Shown: positions 7,055-14,189, counted from the first letter of the stretch. The stretch: 16,336 bases of DNA from CAMEON01 sp045643785 (GCA_045643785.1 JAZRFR010000217.1:1-16336); one strand, 5' to 3'. Notes: generated from the sequence alone by a model not told the origin. A program made the numbers and translations.

Positions 7055-8989
7055 TTACTCGTACATCGCCAGCATCTTATCCAAATGCTTCAGGAACTGG
7101 GCGGGTCTGGCGTCGATGAAGCTCTCGATGCGCTGGGCGGCGCGCTTCCAGCTGCGGGTGTCGGAGATCATGTTGCCCACGTGAGGCGACCAGCGCTTGA
7201 TGTGGTCGTTCATGATGGGGTTGACCTGGGCGTAGGCGTCGTCGTAGAGGGCTTTCAGGTAGGCGGTGGCTTCCTCGGATGCGAGGGTGCGGCAGAACTC
7301 CGCGAAATCGGCGCGGAAGGTGTCATCCCGCATGAGGAAAGAGAACAGCCCCTGGAGGTAGAGGGCGTCGGTATACTCCTGCTGATCCCCGTAGCCGCTC
7401 ACATAGTTAGACAGCACCCAGGAGAACATGTCCACCTTGGCTGTGGTATTGATCTCGGGGAGGGGGTGGTTGCCGCCGTAGCGTTCCATGGTGAAGTCCA
7501 TGTCGCGGGTGGCGAAGCGCCATTTTCCATCCGTGATGGAAACGCCGTCCATGGGCGCGCCGGTGTAGCGCCAGACGCGGATATTGTTGTGGGGCCAGTC
7601 GGTATTGACGAGGTAGCAGGATACCGCCATGTACTCCAGCGCGTTGCGAAGATCCAGCTTGGCCGAGACTTCCTCAAAGACCTTGCGGTACTCGGACTCG
7701 GATGCGTTGACCGCTCCCGCCGCCTTCTTGCAGAGGGCGATCCAGTCCTTCATTTCCTGCTGCGCCGCGGCATTCTCGTCGGTCTCATAGAAGAACCAGG
7801 AGCCGCAGAAGCGGCATTCGCCGCCGTTTCTGTGATTCCCGCAGGCGCGGGTGGTATCCAGTTCGGATTTCACCACCACTACGTCGTCGTCCAAAACGCC
7901 GTAGAGGCGCTTGATATAGTCCTCGTTCTGGTTCTCGCGCAGCTCCAGAATGCCGTAGTACTCGCCGTTGAGGTAGACCGCGGCGAAGTGGGCGTAGGAC
8001 ATCTGCACGTTGGGGGCAAACTTGGCAATGAACTCGTTGGACATGCCGTCGCGCAGGAGGGTGGGGCGATCCTCCCAGGCCGCCGTGGCCAGGAGGGAGT
8101 CGTTGCCGCCGTTGCGGAGGATGAGGCCGTCGTACTTCTCCAGTACCTTGCCTGCGTTCTTACCGGCGATGACGGTGCGCTCGGGGAAGAAGGGGTAGGT
8201 GAAGGTACCCAGACCCACGTAGGGCTCGTCGCCGAAGTAGCCGTCCTTACGGGCGATGATCTTGAAGGATTTCTGCTGGAGGGCGCGGGAGGAGCCGCCA
8301 AAGAGGCGGAGGCCTACGTCCTGGGAAATGATGCGGCTGCCGTCGGGGGCGAGGATCTCGGCATGGGCGGCGCGCTCCACCTTGGCGTGGACGTCGCGGT
8401 ACATGGCGTTCAGATCGTCCTCGTCGCAGGTGAGCATGACGGTATAGTGCAGGCCCTCGGTCTTCTGGACGCAGACGTAGGTCTGGGTGATGACCTGACC
8501 CGTCAGGTTACCGCTCGCGTCAAAGCAGGCGGCGCGGATGACGGTTCCCTCTCCGCGATCCACAGCGATCTTGATGGGACTCGTATATTCGGTAGAGCGC
8601 TTGGTGGGGACAGAGCCGTCGGTGGTGTAGCGGACGGTATAGCCCTCGGGGGCGGTGATCTCCACCGTCTTTTCGCGGGAGGTGTACAGACCGCCCTTCT
8701 CGGAGAATACGGGGAACACCCCTGCCAGGGCAGAGCCGTCGCCAATGAGGCTCTCGGGAGGCGTATAGTCGTTTTCGGGGGCATGGGTCTGATCGGGATC
8801 AGCCGTCACGGGCTCACCCAGAGTCATGTCCTCCCCTGCATCGGCCGTATCGGATGCTTGCATATCCGTATCCGCCGAGGGGCGGTTTCCTCCCGTGCAG
8901 GCGGTCAGAACGATCGAGCCCAACAGCAAAAGCGCAAGCAGAAGCGAGCCGACGCGCGCAGACTTTCGCGCCCTATTATTCATACTCAT
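7055..8989 (-). CDS. CotH-family protein kinase-like lipoprotein
   Basis: CotH proteins have an atypical kinase fold; in Bacillus CotH phosphorylates spore-coat proteins, but in gut Clostridia many are secreted lipoproteins of unknown role. This one has 644 residues from ATG 8989 (AAAGG 12 nt upstream; a second ATG at 8983 is possible). A signal peptide ends at the lipobox LTAC (Cys31). An acidic Ser/Thr linker follows. Residues 99-142 (GLYTSREKTVEITAPEGYTV) match the chitobiase C-terminal-like domain often paired with CotH. The CotH domain spans about 180-560: LRLFGGSSRALQQKSFKII (227-245, candidate ATP-contacting Lys240 or Lys243), AVYLNGEYYGILELRE (337-352), and ATRDMDFTM (493-501), where Asp497 and Asp499 are candidate metal ligands. 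An insert holds Cys383, His386, Cys392 and Cys395, a possible small zinc site. Kinase activity is not proven. Confidence 0.85.
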   Translation of the reverse strand: MSMNNRARKSARVGSLLLALLLLGSIVLTACTGGNRPSADTDMQASDTADAGEDMTLGEPVTADPDQTHAPENDYTPPESLIGDGSALAGVFPVFSEKGGLYTSREKTVEITAPEGYTVRYTTDGSVPTKRSTEYTSPIKIAVDRGEGTVIRAACFDASGNLTGQVITQTYVCVQKTEGLHYTVMLTCDEDDLNAMYRDVHAKVERAAHAEILAPDGSRIISQDVGLRLFGGSSRALQQKSFKIIARKDGYFGDEPYVGLGTFTYPFFPERTVIAGKNAGKVLEKYDGLILRNGGNDSLLATAAWEDRPTLLRDGMSNEFIAKFAPNVQMSYAHFAAVYLNGEYYGILELRENQNEDYIKRLYGVLDDDVVVVKSELDTTRACGNHRNGGECRFCGSWFFYETDENAAAQQEMKDWIALCKKAAGAVNASESEYRKVFEEVSAKLDLRNALEYMAVSCYLVNTDWPHNNIRVWRYTGAPMDGVSITDGKWRFATRDMDFTMERYGGNHPLPEINTTAKVDMFSWVLSNYVSGYGDQQEYTDALYLQGLFSFLMRDDTFRADFAEFCRTLASEEATAYLKALYDDAYAQVNPIMNDHIKRWSPHVGNMISDTRSWKRAAQRIESFIDARPAQFLKHLDKMLAMYE

Positions 8990-9025
8990 AGCATATACCA
9001 ACCTTTCGGTATTCGTACTCGGTTT

Positions 9026-9031
9026 ATTATA
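9026..9031 (-). promoter_or_regulatory. Extended -10 promoter for the CotH gene
   Basis: On the minus strand TGCTATAAT gives an extended -10 box (TATAAT at 9031-9026), about 37 nt upstream of the CotH ATG. No good -35 is visible at 17 nt, which extended -10 promoters tolerate. It diverges from the plus-strand promoter at 9107-9135. Confidence 0.6.
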
Positions 9032-9106
9032 GCATATGTGCACTCCCCAATTGGTGACGGAATTGAAAACATTTCAGAAAATTTCATAAATATTAATGCA
9101 TTTCGA

Positions 9107-9135
9107 TTGACAATCCAGTAAAAATGCCTTATAAT
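9107..9135 (+). promoter_or_regulatory. Consensus sigma-A promoter for the DUF5722 gene
   Basis: TTGACA (9107-9112), a 17-nt spacer and TATAAT (9130-9135) match the housekeeping consensus at all twelve positions with ideal spacing. It should start transcription near 9142, leaving a leader of about 57 nt to ATG 9199. It is the strongest promoter in the window by sequence. Confidence 0.88.
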
Positions 9136-9198
9136 TAAGGTGGTCGTACAGAGGCACGCCGCAGGCGACCAATCACGAAGAAAAGGACGGACAAAGCC

Positions 9199-10686
9199 AT
9201 GACCGCTACAACCGTAAAAGCCATAATTGCCGCCGCCGATACCATCCGTATCCGCCTGGACGGCGCTCTTCCCGCCGAGGCGCAAGCCCGCGTGATCGCA
9301 TTTTCCCCCATTCTGGCTGATGAGGTGGAGCCCATTGCCATACTGACCCCCGACGCAGAGGGAGATACTCTGACCATCTCCCGTTTCGCCTGCGGGCGGG
9401 ACGGCGTCAGCCTCTCCTACGGCGTGCAGGTGGACGACGAGCTTTTGGAGGGTGTTCAGTACGTAGAGGCCATCACAAATTCTCTGCGGGATTTCCCTTA
9501 CCCCGTGGTGGACACCAAGAAGGGTCTGCAGGTGGTGGACTACGCCGACGCCCGCGAGCTGGGCGTGCGCCATTCCGCCATCAACGTCAACGAGGGTGAT
9601 TTCCTCATGCCCGCTTACGTGGAGGGGGACACCATTGAGTTTGAGCATGACGGGCGTACCTTCTACATCCGCAAGTCCCACGTGGAGAAGATGGACGAGA
9701 CCTTCAAGGGGCTGACCGAGATCGGCTGCGTCATCACCTTCATTCTGCTCAACTCCCCCCATTGGCGGTGCGACATTGATCCTGCCTTCTGGGAGATCAT
9801 CAAGCACCCCGCCTACACGGGCAAAGCCGAGGACGGCACGGGACTCATCTCGGCCTTCAACCTGGTCACCGAGGAGGGACTTGCTTACTACCGCGCGTTT
9901 ATTGCCTTCCTGACCGAGCGCTACACCCGTGAGGATATGGCCTATGGCCGTGTGGTGGGTATGATCGTGGGCAACGAGGTGGACGCGGGGTACATCTGGG
10001 CCAACTCGGGTGAGATGGATATGGAGACTTACGTGCGCGAGTACGCCACGGCACTCCGCGTGACCTGGCAGACGGCCGCATCGGTGTACGCCAACGTGCG
10101 TGTGTACGTGTCTCTGGATCACTTCTGGACCATGGCCATGGACGAAAAGCAGCCCTTGCGCTACTACAAGACCCGCGATATGCTGGTGTACCTCAACGAG
10201 ATCGCCACCGAGGAAGGACAGATCCCGTGGCACATCGCCTTCCATCCCTACCCCGAGGATCTGAACTACCCCGATTTCTGGAACGACAAGCTGGCCACTC
10301 CCGACGACGAGGCGCCCATCATTACCTTCAAGAATCTGGAGGTGCTGGCGCGGTTCATCTACCGTCCCGAGTTCCTTTTGAACGGGGAGCGCCGCCGCAT
10401 CATTCTGTCGGAGCAGGGCTTCAACTCCCATTGGACCCCCGAGAGCGAGATTCTCCAGGCCTGCGCCTACGGACGCGCCTACCGCAAGATCATGGAGATC
10501 CCCGAGATCGACTCCTTCATTCTCCACGCCCACCACGACAACCGCTTTGAGTTCGGTCTGAATCTGGGCCTGTGGCGCAGAAAGAAGGACGAGGCGGGAA
10601 TGGACGCGCCTAAGCCTATGTACTACGTGTTCAAGGCGATCGATCAGAAGGACGAGCGAGGCGTGTATCACTGGGAGAGATACTGA
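9199..10686 (+). CDS. DUF5722 protein, putative clan GH-A glycoside hydrolase
   Basis: The 495-residue protein appears to have an N-terminal beta domain (1-100) and a TIM-barrel-like part. GMIVGNEVDAGYIW (254-267) places Glu260 directly after Asn, as for the acid/base of clan GH-A enzymes, and RRRIILSEQGFNSHW (398-412) puts Glu405 at the end of a strand like the nucleophile. Other barrel-like motifs are INVNEGDFLMP (128-138), VYVSLDHFW (302-310), HIAFHPYPEDL (345-355) and FILHAHHDNR (440-449). I recognise this as the DUF5722 family; the catalytic assignment is inferred from motif pattern. No signal peptide is present, so it likely acts on imported oligosaccharides. AGGA lies 11 nt before the ATG. 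It stands alone between a strong promoter and a hairpin block. Confidence 0.78.
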   Translation: MTATTVKAIIAAADTIRIRLDGALPAEAQARVIAFSPILADEVEPIAILTPDAEGDTLTISRFACGRDGVSLSYGVQVDDELLEGVQYVEAITNSLRDFPYPVVDTKKGLQVVDYADARELGVRHSAINVNEGDFLMPAYVEGDTIEFEHDGRTFYIRKSHVEKMDETFKGLTEIGCVITFILLNSPHWRCDIDPAFWEIIKHPAYTGKAEDGTGLISAFNLVTEEGLAYYRAFIAFLTERYTREDMAYGRVVGMIVGNEVDAGYIWANSGEMDMETYVREYATALRVTWQTAASVYANVRVYVSLDHFWTMAMDEKQPLRYYKTRDMLVYLNEIATEEGQIPWHIAFHPYPEDLNYPDFWNDKLATPDDEAPIITFKNLEVLARFIYRPEFLLNGERRRIILSEQGFNSHWTPESEILQACAYGRAYRKIMEIPEIDSFILHAHHDNRFEFGLNLGLWRRKKDEAGMDAPKPMYYVFKAIDQKDERGVYHWERY

Positions 10687-10711
10687 AAAATTGCAGTTTG
10701 TAGGGGAGCGG

Positions 10712-10762
10712 GAGAACGCCAAAGAGGAACTTCTTAAAAGAAGTTCCTCTCTGGGCTCTCTT
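10712..10762. terminator. Long hairpin after the DUF5722 gene
   Basis: AGAGGAACTTCTT (10723-10735) and AAGAAGTTCCTCT (10738-10750) form a perfect 13-bp dyad around AA. Outer flanks (GAGAACGCC near 10712-10720 and GGGCTCTC near 10753-10760) pair imperfectly and lengthen it. It is 36 nt after the stop codon. It could terminate the gene, but no U-run follows on plus, so it may instead be an intergenic repeat unit. TTTGTAGGGG at 10697-10706 resembles the head of the other repeats here. Confidence 0.7.
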
Positions 10763-10817
10763 CAAGAACTTTTAAAAAGGGTTACTTATCAATGCTTTTT
10801 TGAAGGTTTTTGAGATT

Positions 10818-10847
10818 CCAAAGAACTTTTTTCAAAAAGTTCTTTGG
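10818..10847. repeat. 14-bp perfect palindromic stem
   Basis: CCAAAGAACTTTTT (10818-10831) and AAAAAGTTCTTTGG (10834-10847) are exact reverse complements with a 2-nt centre. It is the second of three stacked stem-loops in the gap between the DUF5722 and DUF4830 genes. I believe similar motifs are dispersed in Oscillospirales genomes, but that is from memory. Confidence 0.75.
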
Positions 10848-10854
10848 TGGGGGT

Positions 10855-10875
10855 CCAGGGGGCAACGCCCCCTGG
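10855..10875. repeat. GC-rich hairpin next to the palindrome
   Basis: CCAGGGGGC (10855-10863) and GCCCCCTGG (10867-10875) form a perfect 9-bp stem with a 3-nt loop (AAC). It lies 7 nt after the AT-rich palindrome, so the two look like one composite element. The outer GGGT and ACCC on either side could pair further. Confidence 0.75.
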
Positions 10876-10960
10876 TAAACCCAAATTTACAGACCGTACT
10901 CATACCTATCTCTTTTTCCGCATAGGATATACCAATTATCCTTACACGGAGGTCACGGGT

Positions 10961-11491
10961 ATGTTCATTTACTCCTTCAAAGCCAGCAGTATCAAGTTTT
11001 TCGGGATCATTTGCGTAGCTCTTGCGGCGCTGATCACGCTGATCGCCTTTGTGCCCGCTTACGCGGGGAGCGAGGGCTCGACGCCCCAGGGCGGGGTGGC
11101 GGTGGATGCTCCCGAAGCGGAATCCGGGATGACGGTATCCATCCGCTACGACAAGGTCAAGTCCGCCGACGACGCGGCGAAGTTTCTCTCCCAGTTCGGC
11201 TGGGTGGTGGATGCCGGGTCGGTGGAGACCAAGGAAGTCACCGTCCCTGCCGAGTTTGACAAGATCTTTGCGGGCTACAACGAGATGCAAAAGTCCCAGG
11301 GGCTGGATCTGTCCAAGTACAAGAAGAAGACCGTCACCCGCTACACCTTTACCGTCACCAACTACGACGGGTACGAGGGGACGGTATACGCCAACGTCCT
11401 GGTGTACCGAAACCGCGTCATCGGCGGGGATATCTGCTCGGCCGACGTAAACGGCTTCATTCACGGATTCGAGAAGCCTGCGGAGGAATAA
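10961..11491 (+). CDS. DUF4830 protein, membrane-anchored
   Basis: The 176-residue protein has a membrane helix or uncleaved signal at 11-33 (IKFFGIICVALAALITLIAF), then a short linker, then the DUF4830 domain (about 58-172). That domain reads YDKVKSADDAAKFLSQFGW (63-81), VTVPAEFDKIFAGYNEMQKS (93-112), GLDLSKYKKKTVTRYTF (114-130), VYANVLVYRNRVIGGDICS (142-160) and DVNGFIHGF (162-170). The family is common in Clostridia and of unknown function. ATG 10961 is chosen because GGAGG lies 8 nt upstream and the helix follows; the frame is open upstream through the repeat block, but that part is not protein-like. It probably sits outside the membrane, anchored by the N-terminus. Confidence 0.85.
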   Translation: MFIYSFKASSIKFFGIICVALAALITLIAFVPAYAGSEGSTPQGGVAVDAPEAESGMTVSIRYDKVKSADDAAKFLSQFGWVVDAGSVETKEVTVPAEFDKIFAGYNEMQKSQGLDLSKYKKKTVTRYTFTVTNYDGYEGTVYANVLVYRNRVIGGDICSADVNGFIHGFEKPAEE

Positions 11492-11494
11492 TTC

Positions 11495-11528
11495 TCTACA
11501 TTTTGTTAACTATTCTACATTTTGTTTA
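11495..11528 (+). repeat. Two 13-bp direct repeats upstream of the cytidine deaminase gene
   Basis: TCTACATTTTGTT occurs at 11495-11507 and 11514-11526, 19 bp start to start, in the 57-nt gap before the deaminase ATG. Spacing near two helical turns is what a dimeric regulator would contact on one face. I found no convincing -35/-10 pair here, so a regulatory role is only suggested. Confidence 0.55.
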
Positions 11529-11548
11529 AATCAAGGATAAAAACCAAT

Positions 11549-11965
11549 ATGAACGACAAAAAAGAACTGTACCGTTCTCTTATGGAGGCCGCTGTGGCGG
11601 CGCGGGCATATGCCTACTCCCCCTACTCGGGTTACCGTGTAGGGGCGGCTCTTTTGGGAAAGAGCGGGAAGATCTACACCGGTTGTAACGTGGAGAACGC
11701 GGGGTACACCCCCACCAACTGCGCCGAGCGCACCGCGGTATTCAAGGCGGTCAGCGAGGGGGAGCGGGAGTTTGCCGCCATCGCTGTGGCGGGCGGCTCC
11801 GGGGACAGCATTGACCCCGCCTGCACCCCTTGCGGAGTCTGCCGTCAGGTTTTGGCGGAGTTCTGTTCTCCCGATACCCCCGTGATCCTGGGGACGGCCG
11901 AGGAATTGCGGGTGCTGACGCTGGGAGATTTGCTTCCCTTTGCGTTTACCAAAGAGAATTTGTAA
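11549..11965 (+). CDS. cdd: Cytidine deaminase
   Basis: Converts cytidine and deoxycytidine to uridine and deoxyuridine in pyrimidine salvage, in the cytosol. The 138-residue length is that of the short tetrameric class. Zinc ligands are Cys58 (NCAER, with Glu60 as catalytic proton shuttle), Cys95 and Cys98 (TPCGVC). Substrate-binding motifs are SPYSGYRVGAALL (24-36) and GCNVENAGYTPTNCAER (45-61). ATG 11549 is chosen over an upstream in-frame TTG at 11522 because the protein then begins MNDKKELYRSLMEAA as in the family; AAGGA lies 11 nt upstream. The next gene, a pyrimidine-nucleoside phosphorylase, takes the product further, so the two act in sequence. Confidence 0.95.
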   Translation: MNDKKELYRSLMEAAVAARAYAYSPYSGYRVGAALLGKSGKIYTGCNVENAGYTPTNCAERTAVFKAVSEGEREFAAIAVAGGSGDSIDPACTPCGVCRQVLAEFCSPDTPVILGTAEELRVLTLGDLLPFAFTKENL

Positions 11966-11973
11966 ATAATCAA

Positions 11974-12030
11974 GCGTATACGCAGGCGTACACGCAGGCG
12001 CGCCCATGGACAGACGGGATGTCCCTACAC
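11974..12030. repeat. 12-bp tandem repeat plus GTAGGGAC-type element between cdd and pdp
   Basis: GCGTATACGCAG (11974-11985) and GCGTACACGCAG (11986-11997) are near-identical tandem units, and a third begins GCG. They are followed by GGACA (12008-12012) and TGTCC (12020-12024), which can pair, and on the minus strand by GTGTAGGGAC (12030-12021), the same head as in the arms at 6950 and 7018. This is intergenic repeat DNA inside what is otherwise an operon; its effect on read-through is unknown. Confidence 0.6.
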
Positions 12031-12064
12031 GTTTATGCCCGACAAAAAGCTGAAAGGAAAACCT

Positions 12065-13366
12065 ATGCGCCCATACGACGTTATCAAAAAGAAGCGGGAC
12101 GGTCAAGCGTTGACCGAAGCTGAAATTCGTGAATTTATCGGAGGCTACGTAGCGGGGGATATCCCCGACTACCAGGCCGCCGCCTTTTGCATGGCGGTTT
12201 ACTTCCGGGGGATGACCCCCGCCGAGACCGCCGCCCTGACCATGGCCATTCGGGATTCGGGGGACACTCTGCATTTCGAGGGCATTCAGGGTCTGCGGGT
12301 GGACAAGCATTCCACCGGCGGCGTGGGAGACAAGACCAGCCTGGCCGTGGCGCCCATCGTGGCGGCTTTGGGCGTTAAGGTGGCCAAGATGAGCGGGCGG
12401 GGACTGGGTCATACCGGCGGCACCGTGGACAAGCTGGAGGCCATTACGGGCTTTTGCACCGATCTGACCACCGCCGAGTTCGAGGCCATCGTCAACGAGG
12501 TGGGCATTGCCATCGTGGGGCAGAGCGCCGATCTCGCCCCCGCGGACAAGCTGTTATATGCCCTGCGGGACGTGACGGCTACGGTAGATAGTCTTCCCCT
12601 CATTGCCTCCAGCATCATGGGCAAGAAGCTGGCCGCTGACGACGACTGCATTCTGCTGGACGTCAAAACAGGCAGCGGCGCGTTCATGAAGTCCGAAGCC
12701 GACAGCCGCGCCCTGGCCGAGGCCATGGTGGATATCGGCAAGCGGGCGGGCAAGAGAGTCCGCGCCCTCATTACGGATATGGATAGACCTCTGGGTAACG
12801 CTATTGGCAATTCCTTGGAGGTCATCGAGGCCATTGAGACGTTGAACGGCCGTGGCCCTGCCGATTTCACCGAGCTGTGTGTGGCGCTGGCGACTCACAT
12901 GCTGGTGATCTCCGATCGCGGGACGGTCGAGGAGTGTGAAGCCAACGTGCGCCGTGTGATGACAGACGGAAGCGCGCTGGACACCTTTGCGGCCATGGTG
13001 AAGGCCCAGGGCGGCGATCCCGCGTGGATCTACCGTCCCGAGTTGTTCCCTGCCGCGCCTTACTCCCGCGAGGTAAAGGCTCCCGCCGACGGATTCATCA
13101 CGGCGGTGGACTGCGAGGGCTACGGCACGGCGGCGCTCCTGCTGGGCGCGGGACGCAACCGCAAGGAGGACGTCATCGACCCCGCGGCGGGGATCCTGCT
13201 CCGCGCCAAGACGGGGGATGGGGTAGCCAAGGGGCAAGTGATCGCCACCCTGTACGCCTCCCGCGAGGAGCTGTTGGATGCCGCCGAGGACAAGCTGCTT
13301 TCGTCTACGGTGATCGGTTCCGAGAAGCCTGCTGACCGCCCGCTGATTCTGGGCGTGGTGGAGTGA
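12065..13366 (+). CDS. pdp: Pyrimidine-nucleoside phosphorylase
   Basis: Splits uridine, deoxyuridine and thymidine with phosphate into the base and (deoxy)ribose 1-phosphate, feeding salvage and pentose catabolism. The 433 residues match the family length. KHSTGGVGDKTS (81-92) is the phosphate/K-binding loop, and SGRGLGHTGGTVDKLE (110-125) is the thymidine/pyrimidine-phosphorylase signature. ADLAPADKLLYALRDVTATV and SIMGKKLA follow as in Pdp/DeoA, and the C-terminal domain ends with AKTGDGVAKGQVIATLYA and IGSEKPADRPLI. ATG 12065 is chosen because AAAGGA lies 6 nt upstream and family members start MRPYDVI; the frame also has an ATG at 12035 inside the repeat. The symbol is pdp by Gram-positive usage; deoA is the alternative if it is thymidine-specific. 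Confidence 0.93.
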   Translation: MRPYDVIKKKRDGQALTEAEIREFIGGYVAGDIPDYQAAAFCMAVYFRGMTPAETAALTMAIRDSGDTLHFEGIQGLRVDKHSTGGVGDKTSLAVAPIVAALGVKVAKMSGRGLGHTGGTVDKLEAITGFCTDLTTAEFEAIVNEVGIAIVGQSADLAPADKLLYALRDVTATVDSLPLIASSIMGKKLAADDDCILLDVKTGSGAFMKSEADSRALAEAMVDIGKRAGKRVRALITDMDRPLGNAIGNSLEVIEAIETLNGRGPADFTELCVALATHMLVISDRGTVEECEANVRRVMTDGSALDTFAAMVKAQGGDPAWIYRPELFPAAPYSREVKAPADGFITAVDCEGYGTAALLLGAGRNRKEDVIDPAAGILLRAKTGDGVAKGQVIATLYASREELLDAAEDKLLSSTVIGSEKPADRPLILGVVE

Positions 13367-13370
13367 CGGT

Positions 13371-14144
13371 ATGGCCTCCTGGATGATACATTTCCGCGTG
13401 GCGGATGCTTTGCTGACGGCGGGGGTATTGGGTGATGCGCCCTCTGATGTGGAAGCCGCCTTCGTGCTGGGCAATATTGCCCCCGACAGCGGTGTGCCCA
13501 ACCCGAGCGGCGTGGGCTACACCCCCAACAAGGACACCTCCCATTTCATGCGGGTCTTTGATAGCGCGGCGGGCGGTCTCCGCGACCGCTGTGATCCCCA
13601 CGGGTATGCGGAGGAATGGTTGATCCCTGCGTTGGAGAGTCGCGATGCCATGGCGGCGGCGTTTCATTTGGGGTATATCTCCCATTTGGTCACCGACAAC
13701 GCCTGGCTCGCTTCCGTCGTTCTACCCGCCAAGGAGCGGTTTGCCCATCTGCGCCTGGAGGGCGGGGTGGAGACCCCCGAAGCCGTGGCGCGGTTCTATG
13801 CGTTCCTCAAAAAGGATTGGTACGACATGGATTTTCTCTACCTCAAGCGCAACCCTGATCTGTCTGCCTACCGTTTGTTCCTCACGGCAGAGGATACGGA
13901 AAACCGCTATCTGCCCATCTTCCCCGCGGATGCCTTTGAAATCAAGCGGCGGGAGATTGAGGCCTTTTACCGCAAAGGGATGGAGGACGTGGCGGAGCGG
14001 GAGACGTATCTTTCCGAGGAGGAATTGGAGGCGTTTGTCGCAGACGTGAGGGAGGAGATTCTTGAGAAATTTGGGGATCGTTTTTCTGCCGCCCACTCAA
14101 TTTTAACATCTTATTCACAGACAGAATGTGAATTCATGGTATAA
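13371..14144 (+). CDS. Zinc-dependent phospholipase C family protein
   Basis: The 257-residue protein starts MASWMIHFRVADALL and shows the metal-site pattern of the PF00882 family: His7, Asp39 (GNIAPDSG), His58 (TSHF), and His99, His105 and Asp109 in AFHLGYISHLVTDN. Classical members are secreted and cleave phospholipid head groups, but this one has no signal peptide, and the many cytoplasmic Clostridia homologues have no proven substrate. The last third is helical and acidic. It starts 4 nt after the phosphorylase stop, so it is co-transcribed and probably translationally coupled, though no functional link to nucleoside salvage is evident. Its TAA stop lies within the TATAAT box of the next gene's promoter. 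Confidence 0.8.
   Translation: MASWMIHFRVADALLTAGVLGDAPSDVEAAFVLGNIAPDSGVPNPSGVGYTPNKDTSHFMRVFDSAAGGLRDRCDPHGYAEEWLIPALESRDAMAAAFHLGYISHLVTDNAWLASVVLPAKERFAHLRLEGGVETPEAVARFYAFLKKDWYDMDFLYLKRNPDLSAYRLFLTAEDTENRYLPIFPADAFEIKRREIEAFYRKGMEDVAERETYLSEEELEAFVADVREEILEKFGDRFSAAHSILTSYSQTECEFMV
14113..14133 (+). promoter_or_regulatory. Operator-like dyad at the MBL lipoprotein promoter
   Basis: ATTCACA (14113-14119), 7 nt, TGTGAAT (14127-14133) is a perfect 7-bp dyad in the end of the phospholipase gene, just upstream of the -10 box at 14140. It covers the -35 region, where a repressor would block RNA polymerase. The size and symmetry fit a dimeric helix-turn-helix protein. No regulator is identified. 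Confidence 0.5.
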
Positions 14145-14145
14145 T
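14137..14145 (+). promoter_or_regulatory. Extended -10 promoter for the MBL lipoprotein gene
   Basis: TGGTATAAT (14137-14145) is an extended -10 box with perfect TATAAT at 14140-14145. No -35 box stands at 17 nt; TTCACA at 14114-14119 is 20 nt away. The transcript would start near 14152, leaving a leader of about 60 nt that begins just before a stem-loop. Confidence 0.65.
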
Positions 14146-14158
14146 GAAAGCAATAAAT

Positions 14159-14189
14159 AAGCCTGCATTCTTTTTGTGAGGGCAGGCTT
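14159..14189 (+). promoter_or_regulatory. Leader stem-loop before the MBL lipoprotein gene
   Basis: AAGCCTGC (14159-14166) and GCAGGCTT (14182-14189) form a perfect 8-bp stem with a 15-nt loop, ending 23 nt before ATG 14213. No U-run follows, so it is not an obvious terminator. It may stabilise the 5' end of the mRNA. Confidence 0.55.

Noticed and set aside
7016..9121. A 701-codon plus-strand frame opposite the CotH gene
   Set aside because: Low-complexity Gly/Val/Ala/His composition typical of an antisense shadow; the minus frame has a lipoprotein signal and CotH motifs.
8986..10722. A 578-codon minus-strand frame opposite the DUF5722 gene
   Set aside because: It crosses the divergent promoter region and the start of the hairpin block and is His/Val/Gly-rich; the plus frame has an ideal promoter, a ribosome site and family motifs.
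10818..10847. Rho-independent terminator of the DUF5722 gene
   Set aside because: It is about 130 nt after the stop, nearly symmetrical, and part of a composite of stems, so a repeat element is the safer label.
14159..14189. Riboswitch in the leader of the MBL lipoprotein gene
   Set aside because: Only one simple stem is visible, with no conserved aptamer core or alternative terminator.
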